From: Caballeronia sp031450805
Lineage (GTDB): Bacteria > Pseudomonadota > Gammaproteobacteria > Burkholderiales > Burkholderiaceae
DNA length: 64,000 nucleotides
Reading direction: 5' to 3'
NCBI RefSeq assembly: GCF_031450805.1
Contig: NZ_JARTVY010000003.1
Coordinates: forward strand, 248,001 to 312,000
Shown: positions 9,509 to 18,366 of the stretch, in pieces
Layout of the letters: each line of letters opens with the position of its first letter
How positions within the stretch are numbered: the first letter of the stretch is position 1
Program-made: the position numbers and the translations under genes
Notes under the pieces: generated by a model
What the model saw: only the letters and a program-made list of their open reading frames with translations
Told to the model about the DNA's origin: nothing
The model's database searches: none

Positions 9509-9958
9509 ATGCCTGGCGCGCCCGCTCCGCTTCTAAAAATCTGGAATCCTCGTCCATTTGCATGCGTTAGCCCGCCCGTTGCGGTCCTCATCGTCGATGA
9601 TGACATCGCGGGCGCCGAAGCGCTCGCTGCTGCGCTCGCAACTGAGGGAATCCGAACAATCGTCGCCGATGGCGGGACTTCTGCCCTCGTGACGCCGCCT
9701 GCCTGGACGCCGCATGTTGTCATACTCGACATCGAAATGCCGGCTTGCGACGGATTTGGCGTGGCATTAGCGATGCGCGGATCACGTCGTTTCGCAAACA
9801 CACCGATCATCGCGTATACATCTCTGGATGAGACCGATGTCATCGAGCGCGGCAAGGAAGCGGAAATCGACGCTTTTCACAGAAAAGGAGATCCTTTGCG
9901 GTGCCTGCTTAGATTAATCGATCACCTTGCTCCCGGTGAGGCGGCGAAAATCCCATGA
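9509..9958 (+). CDS. Response regulator receiver-domain protein
   Basis: A 149-residue single-domain CheY-like protein. The acidic pocket is VLIVDDD at residues 26-32, the phosphoacceptor is Asp74 in VVILDIEMPACDGFG, the conserved Thr/Ser lies in IIAYTSLDE near residue 104, and the lysine is Lys126 in HRKGD. No output domain follows, so it would act by protein contact. The first ~25 residues are not part of the receiver fold and the true start may be an internal codon. No good ribosome site is visible before 9509. Its 3' end overlaps the degenerate diguanylate cyclase on the other strand. The partner kinase may be the hybrid kinase at 13364-16009, but this is inference. Confidence 0.75.
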   Translation: MPGAPAPLLKIWNPRPFACVSPPVAVLIVDDDIAGAEALAAALATEGIRTIVADGGTSALVTPPAWTPHVVILDIEMPACDGFGVALAMRGSRRFANTPIIAYTSLDETDVIERGKEAEIDAFHRKGDPLRCLLRLIDHLAPGEAAKIP

Positions 9959-10686
9959 TGCAGGTGCACGCCGAACACTTGCGGCCTTCTCTGATCGGAC
10001 TTCGCTTGTGTTCAGCGTCGGCGACCGAATTAACCAAATCAGCGTGCGGCATGGCCCTGAGTGCGAGGCCGGCATCTGCGACGCTTACGCGGTTGCGGCC
10101 TGCACGTTTAGATGCATAGAGCGCTTCGTCGGCCAATCGAAGCGCGTCAGAAAGGTCGACCAGCTCGACGAGCTCTGCGCCGGGCGGAAAATTGCATACA
10201 ACATACCCAATGCTCACGGTCATCGGCGCCCGTAAACCGACGGAGGCCGATGCGCTCGCGCGCTTCAATGATTCGGACTTGCCTTCGCTGCGGATCGACT
10301 CAGCGACGCCTGCTGCATGCTGAGTGTCCGTACCGGCGAGCGCCAGGACAAACCGCGCCCCGCCATAGCACGCAGCGAGGTCGCTGCCGCGGCGTGCATA
10401 GCGCGCGAGAACTCGGCAATCAGCTGAAGCGCCCGATCCCCTGCATCGTGACCATGCTGGTCGTTGTACGCCTTGGAGTCGTCCGCGTCGATGAAGTACA
10501 GTGCGACCTTCAAGCGGCTCCGGGTTGCCAATGCCCACAGCTCTTCAAGCGCGGCGTCCAGCGTCCCGGGCCGGTGAGCGCGTCGGTTCCTGCGATGTGC
10601 AACAGTTTCGCCTGCGCGGCGTCACGTTGCCGTGCCAGAAAGAGCAACCAGACGGCGAAGGTAAAGCAGCCTATGACGATCAGATG
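9909..10686 (-). pseudogene. Membrane-anchored diguanylate cyclase (GGDEF), frameshifted remnant
   Basis: Reading the minus strand from about 10686, three frames must be joined to recover one GGDEF protein. The first has a membrane segment (IGCFTFAVWLLFLARQR) followed by LLHIAGTDALTG. After a break near 10570 comes KVALYFIDADDSKAYNDQHG. After another near 10370 come RFVLALAGTD and finally DEALYASKRAGRNRVSV near 10110. The I-D-A-D pocket and the C-terminal ALYxxKxxGRN motif are diagnostic of the family. The central GG(D/E)EF loop is lost or scrambled (AMAGRG region). The membrane and linker portion suggests a classic sensor cyclase that is now inactive. The reading continues to a stop at 9909, overlapping the convergent response regulator gene. 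Confidence 0.75.
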
Positions 10687-11051
10687 ATCCTTTATCGACC
10701 GCCGGTAGCTGCGGCCGACCCTTCAACGGCTGAGTTGCGTCCCGCCTTGCGTCCGGCCGCAAACGGCGTCCAGGTGGAGGTAGTCAAGCGCAAAGGCCCC
10801 GCGATGGCCGAACCTATGTCTGTCGAGCTGTGGCCTTCGCCCGTACTTCTACGCCGACCGCGAAGCGTCGGCCCCGTGGTGCCCGCCGTTGCGCGCGAGG
10901 CTCGCCCGCTGCTCGTTAAATAGCGCGACGCACGGCCCAAGCGTGGCGTCGGTCTACCAATATACAAATAGCTTGCGCTCGTGCTGCGACCACCGGGGAG
11001 CCGTCGACAAGCGGGAGGTTAAAATCCCGAGTCGTTAAAAAGGACACAGCG
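10687..11051. other. Region without a supported gene, possibly more cyclase debris
   Basis: These 365 bp lie upstream of the broken cyclase on the minus strand and could include its lost sensor portion. No frame shows a recognisable domain. Frames on both strands have the low-complexity Arg/Pro/Ala composition of shadow frames. Confidence 0.35.
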
Positions 11052-11504
11052 ATGCGGCGCCCAATCTTAATCGTTGAAGACAATTCGAACGATCTTGACC
11101 TGCTGGTTCTCGCGTTGGAGCGCAGTGGCGTAGCGAACGCTATTGTCACAGTAGGCGACGGGCAGCAAGCACTAGATTTTTTGCAGCGTAAAGGGCGGTT
11201 CCAGAACCGGGAGCCGCTAGAACCCAAGTTTGTGCTGCTTGATATCAAGTTGCCGCGAGTCAATGGTCTCGAAGTGCTCGCGGCAATGCGTGAGGTGCCC
11301 TTTTTGCGCACCGTGCCGGTGATCATGCTCACTTCATCTGGCGACGTGGCGGACGTCGCCAAGGCCTATGACCTAGGAGCTAACGGCTACGTTATCAAGG
11401 AAAACGATTTCCAAGCGTTTCTAAGATCTGTCTCGCAAATCAGCAGGATGTGGGCGCAACTTAACGAGAGCCCGCCGCATTTCAAGCGGCTGCCTCACGG
11501 CTAA
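11052..11504 (+). CDS. Rcp1-like response regulator (single receiver domain)
   Basis: A 150-residue receiver protein with an intact phosphorylation site: Glu9-Asp10 in ILIVEDN, phosphoacceptor Asp64 in VLLDIKLPRVNG, Thr94-Ser95 in IMLTSSGD, and Lys116 in GYVIKEND. The long alpha2-beta3 insertion (DFLQRKGRFQNRE) is characteristic of the Rcp1 type, which often partners phytochrome-like or PAS-rich hybrid kinases. AGGA precedes the ATG by about 9 bases. A PAS-rich hybrid kinase lies 1.9 kb away on the opposite strand and is the obvious local candidate partner. Confidence 0.88.
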   Translation: MRRPILIVEDNSNDLDLLVLALERSGVANAIVTVGDGQQALDFLQRKGRFQNREPLEPKFVLLDIKLPRVNGLEVLAAMREVPFLRTVPVIMLTSSGDVADVAKAYDLGANGYVIKENDFQAFLRSVSQISRMWAQLNESPPHFKRLPHG

Positions 11505-11572
11505 CTAAGGTTCAGTTCCACGCTCGACGCTCAAGGGGTTCGTCGACTCCGACCAAACTCAGGGACAGCGGA

Positions 11573-11653
11573 ATGCCCGTAAGGACTTTGCTGGTTGAAG
11601 ACTACTCTGCCCTACTCCCAAAGCTGAGACCGTGTAGGCCATGCCGGTCCTGA
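11573..11653 (+). pseudogene. Truncated start of a response regulator
   Basis: The ATG at 11573, preceded by a GGGACAGCGG stretch, opens MPVRTLLVEDYSALLPKLR, which matches the beginning of a receiver domain (TLLVED plus the first helix). The frame then runs into unrelated sequence and a TGA at 11653. This looks like the leftover first ~20 codons of a third response regulator whose body has been deleted, fusing its start to the small membrane-protein frame. Confidence 0.5.
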
Positions 11654-11955
11654 AACACCTTGCGTGGTGGGCGTGGCCCGCGCTTGCAATCTCGGCGGCT
11701 TGGGTTATCGGCGTGTGGTGCGTCGCCCAGTACCAATACCTTTCCCTTGTCACCGATTATCAAATTTGGAGCGACGTGTTGCCCGATCCGGCGTGGGTCG
11801 ATCGGTACTCACTTGCACTATGTTGGGCAAAAAATCACGTCATCCACTGTTCCATTGACTATGGTGCGTTAGCTCGGACAGCGTTCTTGCCTGTCGTCGT
11901 AGGCTGCGTCCTGATCCTGGCCGCTTTAGCGCGACGTTGGCTTCAAACCGTATGA
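11641..11955 (+). CDS. Small predicted membrane protein (104 aa)
   Basis: A 104-residue protein with two hydrophobic segments, about residues 7-30 (WWAWPALAISAAWVIGVWCV) and 80-98 (AFLPVVVGCVLILAALARR), separated by a ~45-residue loop with two cysteines (ALCWAKNHVIHCS). It would have both ends on the same side of the membrane. I do not recognise the family. There is no clear ribosome site, and the start lies inside the truncated response-regulator remnant, so the true beginning may be elsewhere. It ends inside the left arm of the inverted repeat described next. Confidence 0.5.
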   Translation: MPVLKHLAWWAWPALAISAAWVIGVWCVAQYQYLSLVTDYQIWSDVLPDPAWVDRYSLALCWAKNHVIHCSIDYGALARTAFLPVVVGCVLILAALARRWLQTV

Positions 11956-12057
11956 GTGTCTATGACAAAAAAAGCCCGCAACTTCGCGTGCGGGCAAAAA
12001 CCACGTCCCTGAGAGAAGGCCGAAGCCGGGACGTGGACCGTTACGTGACTCATACGG
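11948..12057. repeat. Composite inverted-repeat element enclosing two hairpins
   Basis: Outer arms CCGTATGAGT (11948-11957) and ACTCATACGG (12048-12057) are perfect inverted repeats 90 bp apart. Between them are two further hairpins, GCCCGCA/TGCGGGC (11974-11995) and CCACGTCCC/GGGACGTGG (12001-12036). The first is flanked by A7 on its left and A5 on its right. The whole could be a palindromic mobile-element relic or a structured RNA with a terminator. Confidence 0.5.
11967..11995 (-). terminator. Rho-independent terminator, minus strand
   Basis: Read on the minus strand, a 7-bp GC-rich stem (GCCCGCA/TGCGGGC, 8-nt loop) is followed directly by seven T residues. No clear intact minus-strand gene ends just upstream of it, so it may be a relic of a lost gene. 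Confidence 0.65.
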
Positions 12058-12108
12058 ATTATTTTTTCCGATAGAATAGTGATTAGTCATGTAAATAATT
12101 CTAATTGA

Positions 12109-12336
12109 TTGCCTGACAATATTTCCGTCGTGCACGAGCTTGAGAGACCGGATCGAAAAGAAATCATCGTCCGGGCCGTCAATGGGGTTTGGCGAGTTGA
12201 GTTTCCACGTGCCCGAGGCATGTTTGTGATTGTCGCTCCAGACGCAGCCGAGGCAATACGTGTTGCTCTGCGAGGATGTAACGGACTCCCCATTCGGTTC
12301 ATCGGCGCTAGCGCCTCACAAGGGAAGCTCCTGTGA
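12109..12336 (+). CDS. Possible small protein of unknown function, TTG start (75 aa)
   Basis: A 75-residue frame starting at TTG (12109) has an amino-acid make-up resembling a real small protein (ISVVHELERPDRKEIIVRAV, then a basic/hydrophobic strand-helix pattern). There is no clear ribosome site, and the A/T-rich 60 bp before it could be a promoter. No family is recognised. It lies in a region full of gene debris, so it may be a fragment. Confidence 0.35.
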   Translation: MPDNISVVHELERPDRKEIIVRAVNGVWRVEFPRARGMFVIVAPDAAEAIRVALRGCNGLPIRFIGASASQGKLL

Positions 12337-12539
12337 GTGGTATGGCCTACCATTAGCATATTTTCCCGTTCGGTCTCTGGTCTCTTGACCCTCTCTCATC
12401 CATGGAAGTCCCCGGCTTGCCAAGCCTCATGCGGTGAGGGTCTGAACGTCGTGGATTGCAGCCATGCATCCGGACTTCTCCTGCCGTTCGTTGGCCGGCG
12501 GTCCCTGACGTCGGAGCGGGTCAATCTCAGAGATCCTTG

Positions 12540-12845
12540 CGCGCGATCAGCATCGAGAGTGCGGAACGCCGCCGACAGGCTGTCGCTGCGGTGCTCGCGC
12601 GGCGCGCCCACGACGGATGGCGTTCTTCAGCCCTTCAGCCAGCGCGACAAGCTCTCGCCGCCGAGAATGACTGAGCGTGCTTAAAGCCCGCGCAAGCCAG
12701 CCGGAAGTGATAGAGGCGGTGGTCAAGCGCCACACCCGCCAAGGTGACGCCCAGGCTGTCCATCTCGGCGAAATCGGATAACCAGAGACGACCGCGTTCG
12801 TGCACCTGACGAAAGATAACGTCTTGCTCCTTCCCATAGAGTGCG
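12540..12845 (-). pseudogene. IS21-family transposase (IstA) fragment, frameshifted
   Basis: On the minus strand, successive frames give QDVIFRQVHERGRLWLSDF, LDHRLYHFRLACAGFKHA, then LVALAEGLKNAI, then GAPREHRSDSLSAAFRTLD. Joined, these match the central part of an IS21 IstA transposase (DDE region). At least two frameshifts separate them, and both ends of the element are missing. A different IstA fragment lies at 59312-59520. Confidence 0.75.
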
Positions 12846-13081
12846 CGGCGGTCGCGAATACGGCGCCCCAGTACCCGAACCGGCCAAGGATTTTCTCGAG
12901 GGAATCATAGCCAGTAACCCCGAAATGGTGGTCGGTGATGGATCGCAGTCGCTGCGGCTGACCTTTTCGGCGGGAGTTGCATCGCTCCTTGAAACGATCG
13001 TCGCGAATATCTGCTGGCGCGCGCCGACAAGGCACTCTACGCGGCCAAGGCTAGCGGGCGAGAGCAAGTGCGGGTGATGTA
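12846..13081 (+). pseudogene. Diguanylate cyclase C-terminal fragment (GGDEF)
   Basis: On the plus strand, LRLTFSAGVASL near 12950-12990 and, after a one-frame shift near 13000, LLARADKALYAAKASGREQ up to the stop at 13081 make the C-terminal third of a GGDEF domain. The upstream part is missing and abuts the IS21 fragment, suggesting that insertion or deletion removed it. It is a different gene from the cyclase remnant at 9909-10686. Confidence 0.7.
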
Positions 13082-13363
13082 ACGGTCCGCTCTGAAACAC
13101 TACCCTACGCTGGGATAGTCTTCGCTGTCTTCGCGATGACCGGCCCGTTTCAACCAGATTACGCAAATTGATTTCGTGCGACAGGAATGACGTCGTTGCC
13201 CGTTGATGCTAGCAACATGTTTTGAGTCGATCGCTACGAGGTGTCGGACAACTTGCACCCAGTTAGCCATCCTAATCGTCTCGTTCGACCGTCGAGGTTG
13301 CAATTTGAAGTCGATGCAGTACACGCAGGCATTCGATCTCGTCGTGGCTCAGAAAAACAATAG

Positions 13364-16009
13364 TCAATGGCGCCCGGCAGCGCCTATCGAGTCGCACATC
13401 GACAGCAAATCAAGCAGTGCGTTGATGTCAACCGGTTTAACAAAATGGCGATCGAAACCAGCGGCTTGCGCCTTTAGCCGATCTTCGGCCTGTCCATAGC
13501 CAGTGATCGCAATGAGGACCGGTACCGTGTGGCCCTTTGCGCGCAGGCGCCCTGCCAGTTCGTATCCATCCATCTGCGGCAAACCGATATCAAGCAGCGC
13601 GACGTCGGGCTGAAAACTTAACGCCTGCTGTATCGCCTCCTCGGGTCCGTAGCAAGTGCGCGTCGCATGTCCTTCTGACTGACAGACCAGCGACAGTGAG
13701 TCGGCGGCATCCCGATTGTCGTCGACAATTAAGATCTTGAGATTTTTCCGAGGGACGCGCGCGGGCATTGGTTTCTCGGTGCCACCGGGCAGCTCGTCTT
13801 GTCGAATCAAGCGCGGAAACACGATTATGACGGTTGTCCCGCATCCCGGTCCCCGGCTTTCAACGCGTATTGAGCCTTGGTGCATTTCAACCAGTTTGCG
13901 CACAAGAGACAGGCCGATGCCTAAGCCTCCTTTGGAGCGGTCGAGCGTGCGTTCCCCTTGAGAGAAAAGGTCGAAAATGTGCGGCAGCAAATCGGGGGCG
14001 ATGCCCGCCCCAGTGTCTTCCACAACGATCCGGACGTGAGTGGGGTCTGACGATACGCGCACGCGAATTTCGCCTCCCGCAGGCGTGTACTTGCTGGAGT
14101 TGTGCAGGACGTTGACCAAGATCTGCGCCATCCGCGTCGTATCGCCGCACACCCATACGGTGTCTCTCGGAACGTCAATCGTCAACGTTTGTTGATTCTC
14201 TTCGACGTGCGGGGCAACTGATTCGGCGGCGCCGTAGACAACGCCGCCAATCAGGAGCGGCTCCCGTTTCAGGACGATGCGGCCCTGCGTGATTCGCGAA
14301 ACCTCGAGGAGATCGTCAACGAGCCGCGTCATGTGCGAGATCTGACGCTCCATTGTGGCAATGAGCGGCTCCGGGTCACTCACCGATTGGCCGCGATGAA
14401 GCAAGCTCACCACTGTCCGGAGCGGCGCGAGGGGATTCCTGAGTTCATGCGCCAGCATCGCCAGAAATTCATCTTTTCGCTTGTCGGCGTCATGCAGTGC
14501 GATCTCCATGCGCTTGCGTTCGCTGACATCTGACAGGCTCGCTACAATGACGTCGGGGCTGCCGTCTCGCCCGCGTTGCAGGGCCGCACTTCCGTTCATC
14601 CAGCGCTCTTCGCGGGACCGGTGGATCCGCACTTCAAAATGGACAGTTTCCTCTTGCCTTGCGCTCAACCGGCGAATACTACGCTCGAGTATCGGCCGGT
14701 CGTCCTTGTGAACGCGTGACATTGCCTCGTCGTAGGGCATCGTTGCAGAGGCTGATTCCTCTAGCAGCGGTGCGTTGGCGCTCTCGATCGAGAAGACGTA
14801 GCTGCTAAGGTCTAGTGTGACGATGACGATGCTTGCGGCTTCCATTGCAACGGCAAGGCGGAGGTTGCGTGCTTCACTCATCGCCCGGGCGCGGCGTTGC
14901 TCGGTCGCGTCAATGGTAGTCCCGAACCACTCATACAGTTTGCCGCGTTCGTCGCACATCGGCACGGCTCTCGCGAGCATGAAACGGTAAGCGCCATCGG
15001 CCCTGCGCATCCGAAACGTCGCCTCGCGTACGCCCAGCTCGCGCAACGCCTCGGCCCATCTGGTGTTTATCTCATCACGGTCATCCGGGTGCACAAGATC
15101 TAGCCACTTATGTCCAGCCAATCGCTCAGGCGGCAACCCTGTGAAAGCCTCCCACTCTCCGTCAATAGGCTGCATTTCTCCGTGTTGGTCAGCCGACCAT
15201 ACCAGCGCCCCAGAGGACCTAGCCAGCTCGCGATAACGACGCTCGCTCTGGCGAAGACGCGCTGCCGCGGAGCGTATCTCCGAAACGTCGAAGGTGACGC
15301 CAAAGACTCGTGGGCGCCCGGTTAGCGATCGCCGCTGCGCATGCCCGCGCATGCGCAACCAGCGAACCGTGCGGCCTGCTGGCAAGACGGGGAATTCGAT
15401 CTCGAATGAGCCGCCGAGTTCAAGTGCGGCATTCACCGCATCGACAAACCGCTGCCGTTCGTCTTCAATTACCTTCTCCGACAGCAAGCTAAGCGGCACA
15501 CACTTTACGTCGCGCTCGATGCCGTAAAGCTCGGCGAGAACGGGCGTGATGCGGGCGTCGCCTGCCTCAAGGTCCCATTCCCACGCACCAAGTTCGGCGG
15601 CCTCAAAAGCGCACAGCAGGCGCGCCTCGTTTTCCGCGTGAAGGTCGCAGGCACGCTTGCATTCGTCGACGTCAATGGCGACTACGAGGAGTGCAGGCGC
15701 GCAGGCGTTGCCGTCCTCAAAGACTTGCAGTTGCAACCGGTGCCAGTTCGGTTCGCCGTCTGCTCGCAGCAGTCTTGCGTAGACGTGGCGCGCAAGTCGT
15801 GTTGAGTTAAGCGCCGCCATCGCGGACTCGACTGCAGGCAGATCGGCAGACGTAAGCAGTGTCAGCCATTGCACGGGCCCATTCTGCACACCTGGGCCGA
15901 AATAGCGTCGTGCTCCCTCGTTCTGATGCAAAACAGCGCCATTAGCGTCGACCGTCAGAATCAGCACGCTAGCCGATCCGATCACCTGAGCTTCAGAGAA
16001 GATCTCCAT
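13364..16009 (-). CDS. PAS-rich hybrid sensor histidine kinase with C-terminal receiver
   Basis: An 881-residue soluble hybrid kinase. Four PAS/PAC-like modules are visible at about residues 1-115, 125-245, 255-375 and 380-500 (HPDD and FGVTFDVSE motifs). The HisKA box has the phosphoacceptor His521 in MLAHELRNPLAPLR. The ATPase domain has the N box near 635-646 (LHNSSKYTPAGG), DTGAGI at 665-670, and KGGLGIGLSLVRK. A receiver domain follows with Asp807 in ALLDIGLPQMDGYE. No membrane segment is present, so sensing is cytoplasmic. It may phosphorylate the stand-alone receivers nearby. The start at 16009 has no strong ribosome site. Confidence 0.92.
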   Translation of the reverse strand: MEIFSEAQVIGSASVLILTVDANGAVLHQNEGARRYFGPGVQNGPVQWLTLLTSADLPAVESAMAALNSTRLARHVYARLLRADGEPNWHRLQLQVFEDGNACAPALLVVAIDVDECKRACDLHAENEARLLCAFEAAELGAWEWDLEAGDARITPVLAELYGIERDVKCVPLSLLSEKVIEDERQRFVDAVNAALELGGSFEIEFPVLPAGRTVRWLRMRGHAQRRSLTGRPRVFGVTFDVSEIRSAAARLRQSERRYRELARSSGALVWSADQHGEMQPIDGEWEAFTGLPPERLAGHKWLDLVHPDDRDEINTRWAEALRELGVREATFRMRRADGAYRFMLARAVPMCDERGKLYEWFGTTIDATEQRRARAMSEARNLRLAVAMEAASIVIVTLDLSSYVFSIESANAPLLEESASATMPYDEAMSRVHKDDRPILERSIRRLSARQEETVHFEVRIHRSREERWMNGSAALQRGRDGSPDVIVASLSDVSERKRMEIALHDADKRKDEFLAMLAHELRNPLAPLRTVVSLLHRGQSVSDPEPLIATMERQISHMTRLVDDLLEVSRITQGRIVLKREPLLIGGVVYGAAESVAPHVEENQQTLTIDVPRDTVWVCGDTTRMAQILVNVLHNSSKYTPAGGEIRVRVSSDPTHVRIVVEDTGAGIAPDLLPHIFDLFSQGERTLDRSKGGLGIGLSLVRKLVEMHQGSIRVESRGPGCGTTVIIVFPRLIRQDELPGGTEKPMPARVPRKNLKILIVDDNRDAADSLSLVCQSEGHATRTCYGPEEAIQQALSFQPDVALLDIGLPQMDGYELAGRLRAKGHTVPVLIAITGYGQAEDRLKAQAAGFDRHFVKPVDINALLDLLSMCDSIGAAGRH

Positions 16010-16474
16010 TGCAATCTACGGCCCGGCAGGGCAGCTCTCAATGACCAGAGAAGCATTGTTGAGCATAGCGCAGTCCTGAACAAGGACTAACGTTCAGCGA
16101 GCTGGCGGCGCCGGGAAACGTGCGAGGAGCGTCTGCCATAGCCTCAAGAGCTATGTAGTACGCGCTGCCTTAAAATTCGCGCCTCAACGGTGCTTGAGCC
16201 GCTCGTCGGTCGTTCGTCTTGCGTTGGCATGGTTTGATGCGTCCGCCAGAGGATAGACGACAGAGCGCAAGTCCTCGCTCACAACGAGCCTCGTTCGCTC
16301 ACCGGAACTGCACGGACACGAACCTCACGCATATCTGAAAGACATCTTGAGCCGATGCCCGCCCACAGGGCAAGCGGCATCGCGGCATCGCTGACTCGTA
16401 GATGGCCTCGGCGCGGCGTTCCCGTTCGCCCTGCGCATCGCGGCGAACGGCGGCGCCACACACGATGCGAAGTC
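16010..16474. other. Gene-free stretch upstream of the hybrid kinase
   Basis: No supported gene. It should hold the promoter of the kinase (minus strand), but I cannot point to clear boxes. From about 16355 a frame runs into the spermidine-synthase-like remnant, and its first 40 residues are arginine-rich and probably out of frame. Confidence 0.35.
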
Positions 16475-17064
16475 CGGCGTCGTCAATGGCTGCCGCTTGC
16501 GACGCAGAACGAGGAACAGACGCGCTGTCTCATCCAGAGCTTCCTGGAGGTCGTTCCCCACGCGGCGCTGTGGACCACAGAATTTCACGAGATGATGCTC
16601 ATCGGCTCCATGCAGCCAATGCCGCTGGACGTGCCGCGCATCCGCGCGCGCCTTGCGCAGCCCGAGGTTGCACGTGCGCTGCGCGAGGTCGGCATCGCGT
16701 CGCCCGAAGCGTTCATCGCGACGTGGGTCGCCGACCGCTCGGCCCTCGCCTATTACGCTGAGGACGCGCGCCCCGTCACGGACGACGACCCTCGCATCAA
16801 GTACGCGCCTTGGGCGCGTCGGGGCGATTTCCCAGTAACGCTTGTGCACATGCTCGCACTTCAGAGCGAGCCACCACTTGTGTATGCGGATGTAGCCTTC
16901 GCCGACGCGCTCGCCGCCGGGCGCAACACGCTACACAGGTTCTATCTCGCCGGACTCGATTCCTATCGCGGCGACCGCCCTTCGTGGGCGAAGACATCGA
17001 TGCGGTCCTGAACGCTGATAGCGCGAATCCCTACCACCGGTGGGTGGCGGGGCAAGAAATCTGA
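16475..17064 (+). pseudogene. Spermidine-synthase-like protein, truncated and frameshifted
   Basis: From about 16475 the frame reads WLPLATQNEEQTRCLIQSF and continues with LWTTEFHEMMLIGSMQPMPL, PPVTDDDP-like (RPVTDDDPRIKYAP) and TLHRFYLAGLDSYRGDRPSW. This resembles the C-terminal part of the fused MFS/spermidine-synthase-like proteins. Near 16990 the sequence shifts frame and continues as DIDAVLNADSANPYHRWVAG to a stop at 17064. The N-terminal half is missing and the upstream sequence is not recognisable. I regard it as a dead gene. Confidence 0.6.
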
Positions 17065-17171
17065 ATGGATCTCTACTCGCTAACCCCATGGTGGCACTGA
17101 CCAATGACAGCTAATGGCCGGCTTGGGAATGCCGCGACGTGTCACGCGGCGCGCCTGCGGGTCAGCGAGCG

Positions 17172-17792
17172 TTAGCTCATGCCATCCACAGCGCTCCCCC
17201 GGCGGGCCAGCTTCAGTTCCAACTGGTTCTTCACCTGCGGCCACTCCGTATCAATGATGCTGAACCGCACCGAATTGCGTTTGCGGCCGTCGGGCATGAT
17301 CCGCTCATGGCGCACGATACCTTCCTGCTTTGCGCCGATGCGCAGGATCGCCGCTCTTGATTTCTCGTTAAGCTCATCGGTGGTGAACTGCACCCGGACA
17401 GTCTGCATAACTTCAAACGCATGTTTCAGGAGGAGGTATTTCGCCTCCGTGTTCGCCGCTGTTCGTTGAGCTGACTGACTGAGCCAAGTGTGGCCGATCT
17501 CGAGCTTCCTATTTGCGCTGTCGATTTTCCAGAAGCGCGTGCTACCAACGATACGTCCGCTACTACGAGCGATGACCACGAATGGGATAACGTGGCCCTC
17601 CTCATACCCGCGCAATGCGGAAGTGATGTATCTGTCGATAGTCGACGGCCCTGGAACAACAGTAACTTTCAAGTTCCAAAGCTGACCGTCCGTGGCCGCA
17701 TCGACGAGAGCAGGCGCGTCTGCGGGTTCGAGAACGCGAAGTTGAATAGTCTTGCCGGAAAGCGTCAGCCGAGTTGCGTCGTTCATATCCAT
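17172..17792 (-). CDS. GNAT-family N-acetyltransferase (RimJ/RimL-like)
   Basis: A 206-residue protein of the RimJ/RimL type. The order is strand IQLRVLEPAD, then FVVIARSSGRIVGSTRF, then LEIGHTWLSQSAQRTAANTEAKYLLLKHAFE (acetyl-CoA loop and helix), then VQFTTDELNEKSRAAILRIGAKQEGIVRHE, with the usual asparagine (N-E-K-S-R). It probably acetylates an amine on a small molecule or a protein N-terminus. The start could be Met1 (17792) or Met3. It stands alone between a pseudogene and a gene-free stretch. Confidence 0.88.
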   Translation of the reverse strand: MDMNDATRLTLSGKTIQLRVLEPADAPALVDAATDGQLWNLKVTVVPGPSTIDRYITSALRGYEEGHVIPFVVIARSSGRIVGSTRFWKIDSANRKLEIGHTWLSQSAQRTAANTEAKYLLLKHAFEVMQTVRVQFTTDELNEKSRAAILRIGAKQEGIVRHERIMPDGRKRNSVRFSIIDTEWPQVKNQLELKLARRGSAVDGMS

Positions 17793-18366
17793 TGGGAAAG
17801 TGTACAGTCGGCGATCTGCTTCAAGGTTCGGCGCGCTTGCGACGCTAGCTTCCGCAGGCCGGTGAAAGCGGCAGAGCAGCGATTGTCATCGATCTTGCAT
17901 CTGCCGTCGAGTGGCCGTTACTGGCCGCCTGCTGCCCGACGCGGTCGGCATCATGTGCCGCATCTCCCCTGACCACCGTTGGCGTTCGGGCCTCGAACAC
18001 CACATCTCACCGGCGATGTGACGACTTTAATTCGCGTCCGGCAAATCCATACTGAGTAGGGCTCGCGCCGCTGTTGGGACGAACGAAGTCCCGAGTTGAC
18101 AACTTCATAGTCGCAAGGTTGACTTATTTAATGCGTTCTACGGTTTCTGCACAAGTTGACGCGAGCAAACTCCCGTTAACCATCGCCCGGCATACTGTCG
18201 TGCCCGGGGACCGGATTCAGCCCACGTCAAGCAAATCACTAACGGCCGGTGCTGTGCGACAACGCGAGCCATTAAGTCCGCACGCGAACAGTAGACATAT
18301 CTTCGAAAAAAAACGCGGAATGCTGGGTCGCAGCTTTCCGCGCTAACTGGTACCGCTAGGAGCCGA
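17793..18366. other. Gene-poor gap at the left edge of the catabolic island
   Basis: A 574-bp gap. The only open frame (18074-18346, plus strand) overlaps the minus-strand terminator and has no recognisable content, so I do not call it. The change from GATC-rich to GATC-poor sequence happens within or just right of this gap. Confidence 0.4.
18306..18342 (-). terminator. Rho-independent terminator of the hydroxyproline dehydratase gene
   Basis: On the minus strand, a stem of CGCGGAA paired with TTCCGCG around an imperfect inner loop is followed by eight T residues. It lies 25 bp beyond the stop of the gene ending at 18367. Confidence 0.8.

Noticed and set aside
18074..18346. A 90-residue plus-strand frame in the gap before the hydroxyproline dehydratase
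   Set aside because: It runs through the minus-strand terminator, has no ribosome site and no recognisable content.
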